A stretch of DNA of 64,000 nucleotides from Tolypothrix campylonemoides VB511288 (GTDB lineage Bacteria; Cyanobacteriota; Cyanobacteriia; Cyanobacteriales; Nostocaceae): assembly GCA_000828075.3 (NCBI GenBank), contig JXCB02000001.1, positions 533,224 through 597,223 on the forward strand, read 5' to 3'. Positions 22,926 through 32,845 of this stretch are shown in pieces. The notes under the pieces are model-generated. The model had not been told where the DNA came from, did not search any database, and worked only from the letters and a program-made list of their open reading frames with translations. The position numbers were made by a program, and so were the translations under genes. Numbering within the stretch: position 1 is the stretch's first letter; the number at the start of each line of letters is the position of its first letter.

Positions 22926-24839
22926 ATGTACATCCCTCGCTTGCATCCAGACACAATTGAAGAAGTAAAACAACGGGCTGACATTGTCGATGTCATCTCG
23001 GAACACGTTGTTTTACGCAAGCGCGGGAAAGACTTTGTGGGTTTGTGTCCTTTCCACTCAGAAAAAACTCCTAGTTTCACTGTCAGCCAAACTAAGCAAA
23101 TGTACTACTGCTTTGGCTGTCAAGCTGCGGGGAATGCTATTAAGTTCTTAATGGACTTGGAGAAGCGCTCTTTTGCGGAAGTGGTGCTAGATTTAGCACG
23201 GCGTTACCAAGTGTCAGTCAGAACCCTAGAACCAGAACAAAGGCAAGAGTTGCAGCGTCAATTGTCTTTGCGCGAACAACTGTATGAAGTTCTCGCTGCG
23301 GCGGCACAGTTTTATCAACACGCCCTCAGGTATAGTGGAGATAAAGCATTGCAGTATCTTGAACAAGTGCGTAAACTGCGCCAAGACACTATACAGCAGT
23401 TCGGTTTAGGATATGCCCCCGCAGGTTGGGAAACGCTCTACCGCTATCTCGTTGAGGATAAACGCTATCCTGTGCAACTGGTGGAAAAAGCGGGTTTGAT
23501 TAAACCACGCAAGGAATCAAGCGGTTATTATGATGTGTTCCGCGATCGCCTGATTATTCCCATCCACGATGTTCTTGGACGTGTTATTGCCTTTGGTGGG
23601 AGAAGTTTAGGCGATGAACAACCCAAGTATTTGAATTCACCCGAAACAGAAGTTTTTTTCAAGGGAAAGACTTTATTTGCCCTTGATAAGGCAAAAGCAG
23701 CGATTTCCCAAATGAATCAAGCCGTGGTGGTGGAAGGATATTTTGATGCGATCGCTCTCCATGCAACTGGTATCAATAATGTTGTCGCCTCGCTTGGTAC
23801 AGCTCTTAGCATAGAACAAGTTCGGCAAATATTACGCTACACCGAATCCAAACAGTTAGTACTTAACTTTGATGCTGATAAAGCTGGGACAAATGCCGCA
23901 GAAAGAGCAATTGGAGAAATTGCCGAACTTGCATACAAAGGTGAAGTCCAGCTCAAGATTCTCAACTTACCCGATGGTAAAGATGCCGACGAATACTTGC
24001 AAGGACGCAATCCCGAAGATTATAGAGAATTATTAGCAAATGCTCCACTTTGGCTGGATTGGCAGATTCAGCAAATAACAAAAGACCGCGACTTAAAACA
24101 GGCTGCTGACTTCCAACAAGTGTCTGGACAAATGGTGAAGTTACTGAAAAATATTACTAATAGTGATACACGGAACTATTACATCTCCTACTGCGCTGAG
24201 ATACTTAGCTTAGGAGATACCAAACTTATACAGCTACGGGTAGAAAATCTTCTCACTCAAATTGCTCCTGCTATCACACCCCGTAAGTCACCACCAGTCA
24301 TCAAGCAGCAACCTGTAGCAGAACAGCAAAATGTTGCATCTGGTGAAGGCAGTCTTTTAAAAGTGGCAGAGGCTTTATTATTGCAGATTTACTTGCACTA
24401 TCCAGAATATCGTCAGCCTATAGTTGACGTTTTAGACGAGCGAGATTTGCAATTTAGCCTTTCTCATCATAGATTTTTATGGCGACAAATTTTAGAAATT
24501 TCTTCTGGAATAGAGCATGATTTGATCTCAACTGTGCAAGATAGATGCCTAGAGTTTCCTGAGGAGATGAAATCAGTGACTCATCTATTTCATTTAAATG
24601 AGAAAACCCAGAAAGATATTATCTCACATCATGACAAATTGATCCAAGCAGCAACTGCTTGTATGGAATGGGTGATCAGGGAAAAGCGCTGTCGTCGCTT
24701 TTCGGAACTGTTGGATCAAACCGATCCAGAAGCTGAACCCCAAAGATGGCAATCCTATTACCAGGCTTTCTATGCTGAAAAACAACGACTTCAGGAATTA
24801 GAGCGACAGCGGCAATTTTCTATTGCAGATTTGCTGTAA
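22926..24839 (+). CDS. dnaG: DNA primase
   Basis: Makes RNA primers at the replication fork. 637 residues from the ATG at 22926 (MYIPRLHPDTIEEVKQRADI); an in-frame ATG at 22917 would add MTH. I prefer 22926 because the family begins with the IPRLHPDTI segment. Zinc finger C41, H44, C62, C65 (CPFH...CFGC), primase core and Toprim domain (EGYFDAIAL and NFDADKAGTNAA), and a C-terminal helicase-binding region. Length and motifs are normal. The upstream heptamer repeat leaves little room for a ribosome site. Confidence 0.95.
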   Translation: MYIPRLHPDTIEEVKQRADIVDVISEHVVLRKRGKDFVGLCPFHSEKTPSFTVSQTKQMYYCFGCQAAGNAIKFLMDLEKRSFAEVVLDLARRYQVSVRTLEPEQRQELQRQLSLREQLYEVLAAAAQFYQHALRYSGDKALQYLEQVRKLRQDTIQQFGLGYAPAGWETLYRYLVEDKRYPVQLVEKAGLIKPRKESSGYYDVFRDRLIIPIHDVLGRVIAFGGRSLGDEQPKYLNSPETEVFFKGKTLFALDKAKAAISQMNQAVVVEGYFDAIALHATGINNVVASLGTALSIEQVRQILRYTESKQLVLNFDADKAGTNAAERAIGEIAELAYKGEVQLKILNLPDGKDADEYLQGRNPEDYRELLANAPLWLDWQIQQITKDRDLKQAADFQQVSGQMVKLLKNITNSDTRNYYISYCAEILSLGDTKLIQLRVENLLTQIAPAITPRKSPPVIKQQPVAEQQNVASGEGSLLKVAEALLLQIYLHYPEYRQPIVDVLDERDLQFSLSHHRFLWRQILEISSGIEHDLISTVQDRCLEFPEEMKSVTHLFHLNEKTQKDIISHHDKLIQAATACMEWVIREKRCRRFSELLDQTDPEAEPQRWQSYYQAFYAEKQRLQELERQRQFSIADLL

Positions 24840-25104
24840 TATGAAATCCGGTAGTATCTGAATGATTAAAAAACCGCAGAGACGCCGAGAGCGCAGAGAA
24901 AGAGGAAGGAGGAATAATTCCGATACAAACGGATTTGATATAAAGGGGACTGGGGAACACACACAAGTCGTAGTAAACTACTAGGCGATCGCACTGTTTG
25001 CGATGATATCAAATAAACTACTTTGAGCATACTTACAAACAAAAAACAGCGATCGCCTACGGCGGGGGTTTGCCCATCGCACTGTTTGCGACGATATCAA
25101 GTGA
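24840..25104. repeat. Intergenic repeats
   Basis: Contains two copies of a GCGATCGC...TCGCACTGTTTGCGA...GATATCAA arrangement (about 24984-25012 and 25051-25100), probably a small duplicated dispersed repeat. Confidence 0.45.
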
Positions 25105-25755
25105 CTATCTAAAACTATACTCAACTGCCCTCTGCCCCACAACTTCTGGCGCACGAACTCTTAAACTCATCTGTTCGCAACGCACAGTTAAGAAAGGTTG
25201 ACCTAAATCTATCGCAGAAAAAGGACTTTCGGTGGGAACTTCTAACTTAGAACCAATAAACCCTAAACGCGATTCCAATTCAGCAGAGAAGTTCAGCAAA
25301 TTTGCATCCTTTGCACTGAAACTAGATCCACCTAACCACTGTCGCCATGCGAAGCTTTGCTGCTTATAGTTCAGACTACACAATATCCTGTTTCCTTGGC
25401 GAACAGTGACACGTTCTCCTCTTTCCCAAGTAAACTCAGCCATTTCCTTCGGTAGTCCCCAAATCTCTCGACCACCAGCTACCGAATCAGAATTATCTAC
25501 ATAAATATGAGAAACCCAGCCACCAATTTTTCCTTGGTAACCCACTGCAGCAGGAATAACAATCAATTCGCTGTACTCCAGCACTGAGCCAGAGCCGTAA
25601 TAGGATAAATATACACCACCTACGGTTTTACCAGGAAATACAGAAATAATTTCTAATTCCGAGGGGATAAGGTGACGCACTCGGTCAATATTTATGAGAT
25701 GTCCAGTTACGATAGCGTAGCCTTGAAGTGTCCAGGGAGCTTGTGGGTATGGCAT
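25105..25755 (-). CDS. Acetoacetate decarboxylase-family protein
   Basis: 216 residues from MPYPQAPW; an upstream ATG at 25764 would add three. Family features include WTLQGYAIVTGHLINIDRVR near the start, GVYLSYYGSGSVLEYSELIV and AGGREIWGLPKEMAEF. In the last, the family's lysine lies in GLPKEMA. Members include true acetoacetate decarboxylases and many enzymes of unknown substrate, and the active-site lysine environment alone does not decide. The gene stands alone. Confidence 0.8.
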   Translation of the reverse strand: MPYPQAPWTLQGYAIVTGHLINIDRVRHLIPSELEIISVFPGKTVGGVYLSYYGSGSVLEYSELIVIPAAVGYQGKIGGWVSHIYVDNSDSVAGGREIWGLPKEMAEFTWERGERVTVRQGNRILCSLNYKQQSFAWRQWLGGSSFSAKDANLLNFSAELESRLGFIGSKLEVPTESPFSAIDLGQPFLTVRCEQMSLRVRAPEVVGQRAVEYSFR

Positions 25756-25764
25756 TTTTCGCAA

Positions 25765-26315
25765 GTTTTGAATGAATAACTTGGTGTTGCTGAATCAAAT
25801 TACGATTCATGTTGACATTACAAGCCCAATATAGAAAAGAGCTAGGGCTAACTCACCATACTTGAGGTACAATTACGCTTCCACACTCTTATACCAAATT
25901 GCCTGTGTTTGTCATTCTGACCGGAGGGAAGAATCTTACCTAAGACTTGGCTATACTAGGTTTTACTCAATATGAAACAATACTATCTATCCCAATTTGG
26001 TATCTCTTGCACCTAACAAGAGCCTCTGGCTCTAATATCTCGTTACCAGGTTCAACCTGGTAACGAGGGTTTGGAGGCTTCGCCCACTCATTGTTGCAAC
26101 AGGTGCAAGATCTCAGGTATTACACCTATAGCAACAGCCAAGGTGGTTAGGACATCAACAGATGATAAAACCTAGACACAAAAAGGCTTTTCACCCAGTC
26201 CCCAGTCCCCAGTTCCTAGTCCCCTGCTATATCTTGGCAAAAAAAATTCCCACCCAAGAATGATTTTGGATGGGGGATTTCATTGTAAGGTGGGCATCGC
26301 CCACCGAACCAATCA
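25765..26315. other. Intergenic region between ADC-like gene and dnaK
   Basis: About 550 bases. A foldback GTTACCAGGTTCAACCTGGTAAC (26043-26065) is present, and CCCAGTCCCCAGTCCCC heptamers near 26200. CCCACC and GGTGGG motifs near 26252-26305 may form the dnaK terminator. No gene seen. Confidence 0.45.
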
Positions 26316-28229
26316 CTACTTAGATTCAGTGAAATCAGCGTCAATCACATCATCACCGCCAGTGGAGGAAGAAGCGCCACCACCAGAGGTGTCAGCACCA
26401 CCAGCAGCAGAAGCATCAGCACCACCTGCTTGTTGATAGATATTGCTACCAACAGCAAAGAGCGCTTGTTGCAATTCTGGTGTGAGTTTCTTGATTTGCT
26501 CGTCGTCTTCCTTGGAGACGGCTTCCCGCAGGTCTTTCACCAAACCTTCTACCTTGGTCTTATCAGCTGCGGGGACTTTGTCGCCCAATTCTTGCAGCTG
26601 CTTCTCGGCTTGGTATGTCAAGGAGTCGGCTTGATTCTTGCGGTCAATTTTCTCACGACGTTCTCTGTCAACTGAGGCGTTTTTCTCAGCTTCGTTCACC
26701 ATCCGCTCGACTTCGGTCTTATCAAGGGTAGAAGCACCAGTAATACTGATAGACTGCTCCTTACCAGTACCTTTGTCCTTAGCGGTAACGTTGAGAATAC
26801 CGTTAGCGTCAATATCGAAAATCACTTCGATTTGAGGGACACCGCGTGGTGCTGGGGGAATACCATCGAGACGGAAGGTACCCAAGCTCTTGTTGTCGTT
26901 TGACATCTCGCGTTCGCCTTGGAGGACGTGAATTTCCACGTTGGTTTGACCATCCACAGCGGTGGAGAAGACTTCAGATTTCTTGGTAGGAATTGTGGTG
27001 TTGCGAGGAATAATCTTGGTCATGACACCGCCCAAGGTTTCCACACCCAAGGACAGCGGTGTTACGTCTAATAGCAAGATACCAGTAACATCACCACCAA
27101 GCACACCAGCTTGAATCGCTGCACCAACTGCTACAACTTCATCGGGGTTGACGCTTTGGTTGGGGTCTTTACCCAACACCTGCTTCACGATTTGTTGTAC
27201 TGCGGGAATGCGGGTAGAACCACCAACTAATACAACTTCATCAATATCGTTCTTGCTTAATTTAGCATCGCGCAGCGCGTTCTCAACGGGAACTCGGCAA
27301 CGGTCAATTAAGTCGGAGCAAAGTTCTTCAAACTTAGCGCGAGTCAGCGTTGTATCCAGGTGCTTAGGACCATCCTGGGTAGCGGTAATAAACGGCAGGT
27401 TGATTTCTGCTTGGGTGACGCTGGAAAGCTCAATTTTCGCTTTTTCTGCAGCTTCAGTCAAACGCTGTAAGGCTTGTTTGTCTTTGCGCAGGTCGATCCC
27501 TTCGTCTTTTCTGAACTGTTCAGCTAAGAAATCAACGATCTTCTTGTCGAAGTCGTCACCACCAAGGTGAGTATCACCAGAGGTTGCTAACACTTCAAAC
27601 ACGCCGTCGCCAACTTCAAGAATGGATACGTCGAAGGTACCACCACCAAGGTCAAAGACGAGGATGGTTTCGTTGCTCTTCTTATCAAAGCCGTATGCCA
27701 AGGAAGCAGCGGTAGGCTCGTTGATAATCCGCAACACTTCAATACCAGCAATCTTACCAGCGTCTTTGGTCGCTTGGCGCTGGGAGTCGTTGAAGTATGC
27801 AGGAACGGTGATCACGGCTTGGGTTACAGGTTCACCGATGTACTTGCTTGCATCTTCTACCAGCTTGCGCAGAACCTGTGCCGAAATTTCTTCGGGAGCA
27901 AAAGGTTTGCCGACTTGCGGACAATCAACTTTAACGTTACCGTTGCTGTCACGTAGTACTTTGTAAGAAACTTCAGTAGCTTCGTGGGTAATTTCGTCGT
28001 ACTTGCGTCCAATGAAACGTTTTACAGAATAAAAAGTGTTTTCGGGGTTCATCACCGCCTGGCGTTTGGCGATTTGACCAACCAAGCGATCGCCATTTTT
28101 TGCAAATGCAACGACTGAAGGCGTTGTCCGAAAACCTTCCGCGTTGGCAATAACTGTGGGTTTACCACCTTCCATAACTGCCACGCAGGAGTTTGTCGTA
28201 CCTAAGTCAATTCCAACTACTTTTGCCAT
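26316..28229 (-). CDS. dnaK: Chaperone DnaK (Hsp70)
   Basis: 637 residues, full length. The ATPase domain starts [20 protein letters not shown] and includes the phosphate-binding loops and [20 protein letters not shown]; the substrate domain contains [20 protein letters not shown]; the C-terminus is a Gly/Ala/Ser-rich tail ending [14 protein letters not shown]. It folds and protects proteins with DnaJ and GrpE, neither of which is in the window. It resembles the major cyanobacterial DnaK2 type. No CIRCE element was found upstream. Confidence 0.97.
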   Translation of the reverse strand: MAKVVGIDLGTTNSCVAVMEGGKPTVIANAEGFRTTPSVVAFAKNGDRLVGQIAKRQAVMNPENTFYSVKRFIGRKYDEITHEATEVSYKVLRDSNGNVKVDCPQVGKPFAPEEISAQVLRKLVEDASKYIGEPVTQAVITVPAYFNDSQRQATKDAGKIAGIEVLRIINEPTAASLAYGFDKKSNETILVFDLGGGTFDVSILEVGDGVFEVLATSGDTHLGGDDFDKKIVDFLAEQFRKDEGIDLRKDKQALQRLTEAAEKAKIELSSVTQAEINLPFITATQDGPKHLDTTLTRAKFEELCSDLIDRCRVPVENALRDAKLSKNDIDEVVLVGGSTRIPAVQQIVKQVLGKDPNQSVNPDEVVAVGAAIQAGVLGGDVTGILLLDVTPLSLGVETLGGVMTKIIPRNTTIPTKKSEVFSTAVDGQTNVEIHVLQGEREMSNDNKSLGTFRLDGIPPAPRGVPQIEVIFDIDANGILNVTAKDKGTGKEQSISITGASTLDKTEVERMVNEAEKNASVDRERREKIDRKNQADSLTYQAEKQLQELGDKVPAADKTKVEGLVKDLREAVSKEDDEQIKKLTPELQQALFAVGSNIYQQAGGADASAAGGADTSGGGASSSTGGDDVIDADFTESK

Positions 28230-28727
28230 TGTAGGTGCTGGCTCCGTATAACTACAAATGAATGAATGAGAGTATAAAGGGCGAAATTATTGAACTAACT
28301 GGATTTAGAAAGCAGCCAGTTCAGCATGAATACCTTTGGTTTTACTTACTGCTGATATATATACTGAGCCTGTGTAGCCAGTCCATGAAGGGTGGTTTTC
28401 CGAACCTTGCTTAGGGCGGTTATGCTGCAAAATTTTTTTTGTTTGCTCTTCTTGTTTCTTCATGGACTGAATTGCTTTCACTTTCTTTGTCTAATGTATG
28501 AGAATTAATACTAGGAGTAATTCGGGTGAACCGTATCGACAATGTGGTGTTTGCCGTCTTTAGGGAGTGGGGAATGGGGATTGGAGACTGGCGATTGGGA
28601 AAAGAATTAGCCTAAGAAATGTTATTGTGACTACATCTTTCCTATTTCCTAATCTCCAATCCCTAATCCCCAATCCCCAATCCCTAATCCCCTACAATAG
28701 AAAAGCTTATATGCCTCGACATAATAT
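28230..28727. other. Divergent promoter region with inverted heptamer repeats
   Basis: About 500 bases between dnaK and dus. GGGGAATGGGGATTGG (28569-28584) faces CCAATCCCCAATCCC (28669-28683) and could pair over about 80 bases. The dus promoter should be near 28690-28720. Confidence 0.5.
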
Positions 28728-29807
28728 ATGCTTACGCTGTCTCCTGATCTCAAAGCTAGACTTTCGACTCCTCTAAAAATTGGTTCTTTTGAGGTGAAAA
28801 GTCGGGTTCTCCAGTCGCCTTTGTCTGGGGTGACGGATATGGTATTTCGTCGGCTGGTGCGTCGTTATGCGCCTGAGTCGATGATGTACACCGAGATGGT
28901 GAATGCCACAGGGTTGCATTATGTGAAGCAGTTGCCCAAAATCATGGAGGTAGACCGTAACGAGCGACCAATTAGTATTCAGTTGTTTGACTGTCGCCCA
29001 GATTTTCTGGCAGAAGCAGCGGTAAAGGCGGTTGAAGAAGGGGCTGATACCGTTGATATTAATATGGGTTGTCCGGTAAATAAAATAACAAAAAATGGTG
29101 GTGGTTCTTCGCTGTTGCGTCAGCCGGAAGTCGCTGAGGCAATAGTTAGGGAAGTGGTAAAAGCCGTAGATGTACCTGTAACAGTGAAAACTCGTATCGG
29201 TTGGAACGACAAGGAAATTACCATTCTCGACTTTGCCAAGCGGATGCAGGATGCAGGGGCGCAAATGATTACAGTACACGGACGTACTCGCGCCCAAGGG
29301 TACAATGGCAATGCTCGTTGGGAATGGATTGCCCGCGTTAAGGAAATTCTTGATATTCCAGTGATTGGTAATGGAGATATTTTCTCGGTTGAGGCGGCTG
29401 TCAAGTGTTTGGAACAAACTGGCGCGGATGGGATCATGTGTTCGCGCGGGACTTTGGGTTATCCGTTTTTAGTGGGAGAAGTTGATTACTTCTTGAAAAC
29501 AGGAGAACAGTTACCGCCACCAACTCCAATTCAGCTTTTGGAATGTGCGAAGGAACATTTACAAGCTTTGTACGAATACAAGGGTGATAGAGGTGTGCGT
29601 CAAGCACGTAAGCACATGACTTGGTATGCAAAAGGTTTCGCTGGTGCTGCTGACTTACGTGGAAAGTTGAGCGTGATTGAAACTGTGCAGCAAGGTATAG
29701 ATTTGATTGATCGGGCGATTGCCCAAGGGGCAGTGGCGGAGCCAATCGCACAGTTGGCGAATGGGTATGAGGTGATTGAAGAAAATCAATTAGCCATGGC
29801 ACAGTAA
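28728..29807 (+). CDS. tRNA-dihydrouridine synthase (DusB-like)
   Basis: 359 residues. An FMN-dependent enzyme that reduces uridine to dihydrouridine in tRNA. Motifs: SPLSGVTDMVFRRLVRRYAP near the start, catalytic cysteine in DINMGCPVNKITKNGGGSSL (about 100-120), TVKTRIGW, ITVHGRTRAQGYNG and PVIGNGDIFS. DusB-type by sequence style. The C-terminal helical domain (YKGDRGVRQARKHMTWYAKG) is intact. Confidence 0.93.
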   Translation: MLTLSPDLKARLSTPLKIGSFEVKSRVLQSPLSGVTDMVFRRLVRRYAPESMMYTEMVNATGLHYVKQLPKIMEVDRNERPISIQLFDCRPDFLAEAAVKAVEEGADTVDINMGCPVNKITKNGGGSSLLRQPEVAEAIVREVVKAVDVPVTVKTRIGWNDKEITILDFAKRMQDAGAQMITVHGRTRAQGYNGNARWEWIARVKEILDIPVIGNGDIFSVEAAVKCLEQTGADGIMCSRGTLGYPFLVGEVDYFLKTGEQLPPPTPIQLLECAKEHLQALYEYKGDRGVRQARKHMTWYAKGFAGAADLRGKLSVIETVQQGIDLIDRAIAQGAVAEPIAQLANGYEVIEENQLAMAQ

Positions 29808-30097
29808 GAGATGGAATGGGGTGTGATTGGGCTGCGCCCATGCTAGGCTAACGAATTAGGGGATCAAGTGGACACTGCGAGCCTCTACCACCAAGGTTTA
29901 GAACATGGGTGTAAATTATTGTGATTTTCACTAGTTGGTATACACCTGATATTTGGCTGATTACCGCCAGAACTTCATCTTTTGTGACAACAGTTGGGAC
30001 ATAATCCGTAGTCTTCTTTGTTGTGCCTCATAGCTCTAATATGATTGAGCCGCTAGTAAGGGCAGTATAGGAGTAACAGATATTAAGGAGGTGTTCC

Positions 30098-30958
30098 GTG
30101 ACCTTGTTTGGTGACTACAGAAACAGAGCTTCTCAATACATTACTTTCATTGATTCAGAGTTCTATCCAGACTATTTAGATGAGGCAAAAACTATTTATG
30201 GAAGCGTTATAGAGCAATTTGCAGAGTTAGCTGATGCAGCTAGTAGCTCTGCGGAATTGCTTGTAAAGATTGCTGACAGACCAAATCCATCTCGAACTCA
30301 ACTGCTGCGAGTCTTCCGCAAATATGTATCACCCGATACATCTGTTGAGATGTTGAAGGTCAAGAAGAAGATTCCAAGCATCATTGAAGATTACGGGCAT
30401 AGATTCCGAGACATAGAGCAAGTCAGAGAAAACCTGTCAAGTCGTCCAAACCCTGATGAAGCCCTCATGGCTATCCTGATGGAGTATAAAAGCCGTGGAC
30501 AGAAGGGATATGAACTAACAGAAGCATTTTTTCTCTGGTTTGAGAAGAGCTTTGGCTCAGAATATCTGATTGTAGGTCCTGTTCGTGCCGGAAGAGATGT
30601 GATGCTTGACGAAGTGTTAGAGAATTGGGAGACAAAAACGCCAGCAGACATTTTGATTTCTCGCACTGATGGTACTCCGTTGGTTATAGGATTCGCTCGC
30701 TATGATTCAGATCGAGGTGGAGCACAGGAGGATGATCGCACAGGCGGGAATAGAGATAAAGTGACTGATCTTCTCAGATATGCTGATACATACGAATTAC
30801 CTCTAAAGATATTTTTTCTAAATGACGGTCCGGGACTTACGCTCGGTTCTATGTGGAATGACTATGCTGCTTTAGAGAATTACGGTAGAGGAAGAGTAAT
30901 GGTATGCACCCTCAAGATGTTGGATCAGAGGTTTACCAGAGATTGGCTTGAAAATTGA
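30098..30958 (+). CDS. Putative type II restriction endonuclease
   Basis: 286 residues. A GTG start with a perfect ribosome site, TAAGGAGGTG five bases before it. I do not recognise the family by name. Its role is inferred from position (converging on a DNA methyltransferase with a 26-base 3-prime overlap) and from a possible PD-(D/E)xK-like core: PADILISRTDGTPLVIGFAR followed by DSDRGGAQEDDRTGGN. The lysine of the classical motif is not obvious. The C-terminal region YELPLKIFFLNDGPGLTLGS is well formed and the gene looks intact. Confidence 0.6.
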   Translation: MTLFGDYRNRASQYITFIDSEFYPDYLDEAKTIYGSVIEQFAELADAASSSAELLVKIADRPNPSRTQLLRVFRKYVSPDTSVEMLKVKKKIPSIIEDYGHRFRDIEQVRENLSSRPNPDEALMAILMEYKSRGQKGYELTEAFFLWFEKSFGSEYLIVGPVRAGRDVMLDEVLENWETKTPADILISRTDGTPLVIGFARYDSDRGGAQEDDRTGGNRDKVTDLLRYADTYELPLKIFFLNDGPGLTLGSMWNDYAALENYGRGRVMVCTLKMLDQRFTRDWLEN

Positions 30959-32249
30959 GTTTGCTATTCCACTCCTTGATTGAATCTTCTGGAATATTTT
31001 GTAAATCTGACGCAATCTCAAAATATAAATCAAGTCCACTGCGTAACACTCTACTTATGTTTATCAAGGATTCTTGTCTTATCTTAATTCCATTGCCATT
31101 AACAAAATCGCCCATTGCTTCAGAACCATTAGCTAAGCGATGAACTGTAGTCTCTATCGCAAGAGGAGAATTATCTATAGCTATCCATCGTCTTTCTAGT
31201 TCCTCTGCAACTGCGGCTGTCGTACCACTTCCAGCAAAAGCATCTAGCACTAAATCACCCTTATTAGAAGAGGCAAGGATAATACGCTTAAGCATCTCTG
31301 AATTCTTTTCAGTTGGATATCCTGTAATTTTGATATTTTGATTATGGGCATCTTTAAAATCAAGCCAAATATCCTGAACTGCAATACCCTTACTGTTATC
31401 AAGGTACACTTTCCGTCTCGGATTACCTGTTGGCGACCAGTAAATTTCGCCTCTTGCATCCATTTCATCTAGGGTTTGGGGGGTATATTGCCAATGTTTA
31501 CCAGGAGGTGGAAGCATTCCTCTCCATGTCTGACCAGTAGCACCATTCCTTACTCCTGGTGCATGAATAGGGACCTTTTTATAACGTCTCCCAGTCTCTT
31601 CCTCTACATACTGATATTCTTTTTTAGATGTAGCATCTGTCCAAGATTCAAATGGTTGATTCCATATACAACTTTCGCTTTTCGTATAAAACAAAATATA
31701 ATCTGAGATATTTCCATATTGGTTTCGCGTATAGTTCTTGGGATTGCATTTTTTTCTTGTGATCCAATTTCGGAAATTCTTATGTCCAAAAATTTCGTCC
31801 ATCAAAACTTTTACAGGAAAAGCCATGTTTTCATCTAGATGAACATAAATTGAACCATTATCAGTCAGTAATTCTCTGAGCAGAATTAACCTTTGACGCA
31901 AAAATTCTAAGTAATCAGCACCATTGATCAGATCATGGTAAGCGTGGTTCTGTTTCCTGGATTCAAAGCCAGCACCAGTAGCGTATGGTGGATCAATGTA
32001 GATTAGCCTAACGTTTCCAGCAACATTAGAATCATCTAATAAAGCTCTAAGAACCCTTAAATTTTCACCGTAAATTAGTCGGTTCTTAGGTTGCTTCTCT
32101 ACGCTGACAATACAACGTAGGTTAGCTGGAGAGACGTTAAAAATTTCTTCAACTGCAATTTTTCCCTCATACTCCAGCCTGAAGGACATTCCATTACAAT
32201 TCTTTGAAGTGCCATTGCGTTTGAGTTTGCTCGGTATTCCTGTTGCCAT
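30933..32249 (-). CDS. DNA methyltransferase, beta class (N6-adenine or N4-cytosine)
   Basis: 438 residues. Motif order gives the class: catalytic DPPY (YIDPPYATGAGF, about 85) comes before the target-recognition region and the SAM-binding motif LVLDAFAGSGTTAAVAEELE (about 335), as in beta-class enzymes. DPPY favours N6-adenine. It probably protects the host against the endonuclease at 30098. It starts directly after the stop of the helix-turn-helix gene (no gap), so the two are co-translated. The recognition sequence cannot be read here. Confidence 0.88.
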   Translation of the reverse strand: MATGIPSKLKRNGTSKNCNGMSFRLEYEGKIAVEEIFNVSPANLRCIVSVEKQPKNRLIYGENLRVLRALLDDSNVAGNVRLIYIDPPYATGAGFESRKQNHAYHDLINGADYLEFLRQRLILLRELLTDNGSIYVHLDENMAFPVKVLMDEIFGHKNFRNWITRKKCNPKNYTRNQYGNISDYILFYTKSESCIWNQPFESWTDATSKKEYQYVEEETGRRYKKVPIHAPGVRNGATGQTWRGMLPPPGKHWQYTPQTLDEMDARGEIYWSPTGNPRRKVYLDNSKGIAVQDIWLDFKDAHNQNIKITGYPTEKNSEMLKRIILASSNKGDLVLDAFAGSGTTAAVAEELERRWIAIDNSPLAIETTVHRLANGSEAMGDFVNGNGIKIRQESLINISRVLRSGLDLYFEIASDLQNIPEDSIKEWNSKLNFQANLW

Positions 32250-32495
32250 CTAACTTTCTGCTTCTTCCTGATTATTGTTGTCTGGGCTTGCGAGAAATTC
32301 GTCGAGATCCTGCTTGCGGACTCTCCAAATTTTTGGTCCCACTTTTGTTGCTTTAAGCCGATTAGATGAAATCCAGCGCTGCACCGTTCTCTGATGCACA
32401 CGAAGAATCTCTGCTATTTCACTAGTGGTTAACAACTGTCCGTTTTCCCAACTATTGCTCTTCTGTTCCTGTCGTTCCTGTCGTTCATGTCGCAT
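32250..32495 (-). CDS. Helix-turn-helix regulator of the restriction module
   Basis: 81 residues, excisionase/MerR-like helix-turn-helix: LLTTSEIAEILRVHQRTVQR then WISSNRLKATKVGPKIWRV and KQDLDEFLASP. Many R-M systems have a controller protein encoded just before the methyltransferase or endonuclease, and this position fits. The N-terminus RHERQERQEQ comes from direct repeats of ACGACAGGA. Upstream are several GCGAC repeats that could be its operator. Confidence 0.8.
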   Translation of the reverse strand: MRHERQERQEQKSNSWENGQLLTTSEIAEILRVHQRTVQRWISSNRLKATKVGPKIWRVRKQDLDEFLASPDNNNQEEAES

Positions 32496-32600
32496 AAGTC
32501 GCTTTTATCGTGATTATATCTCCAAGATGGTCGCGTCGCAACTGTCGCTTTTGTCGTCGGAGAATGAAGATATTTTTGATAAAGCAGTTTACAGCGGTAT
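32496..32600 (-). promoter_or_regulatory. Upstream region of the R-M regulator with GCGAC repeats
   Basis: On the minus strand GCGAC occurs at least four times upstream (around 32507, 32532, 32537 and 32543), the pattern continuing into the first codons. Spaced direct repeats before a regulator gene suggest an operator; this is inference. Confidence 0.35.
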
Positions 32601-32845
32601 AATAGCAGAGATTTTGGGATGCTACGCTCCTGGCATTGAGTTAAAGGCATTTGCACCCAGGGCATCTAACAAATCGTTCGAGCCGACCGTATCAAGGTTA
32701 TTTGTGGGAGCCGGAGGTTGTCTGCGGCGTCTCAACTCAGTAGTTAGGCTGCTTTATCCCTTGGTGAGGACAGTACTTTGAAGGTATCGGTGGGGCGATC
32801 GCAAGCTCCGGCATCGACGCATATAGTTGAAACCAGTAACCAAAG

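Noticed and set aside
28230..28320. CIRCE heat-shock operator upstream of dnaK
   Set aside because: No nine-base inverted repeat of the CIRCE type found.
32425..32781. Plus-strand 118-codon frame opposite the R-M regulator
   Set aside because: Antisense to a convincing helix-turn-helix gene and continuing into non-coding sequence.
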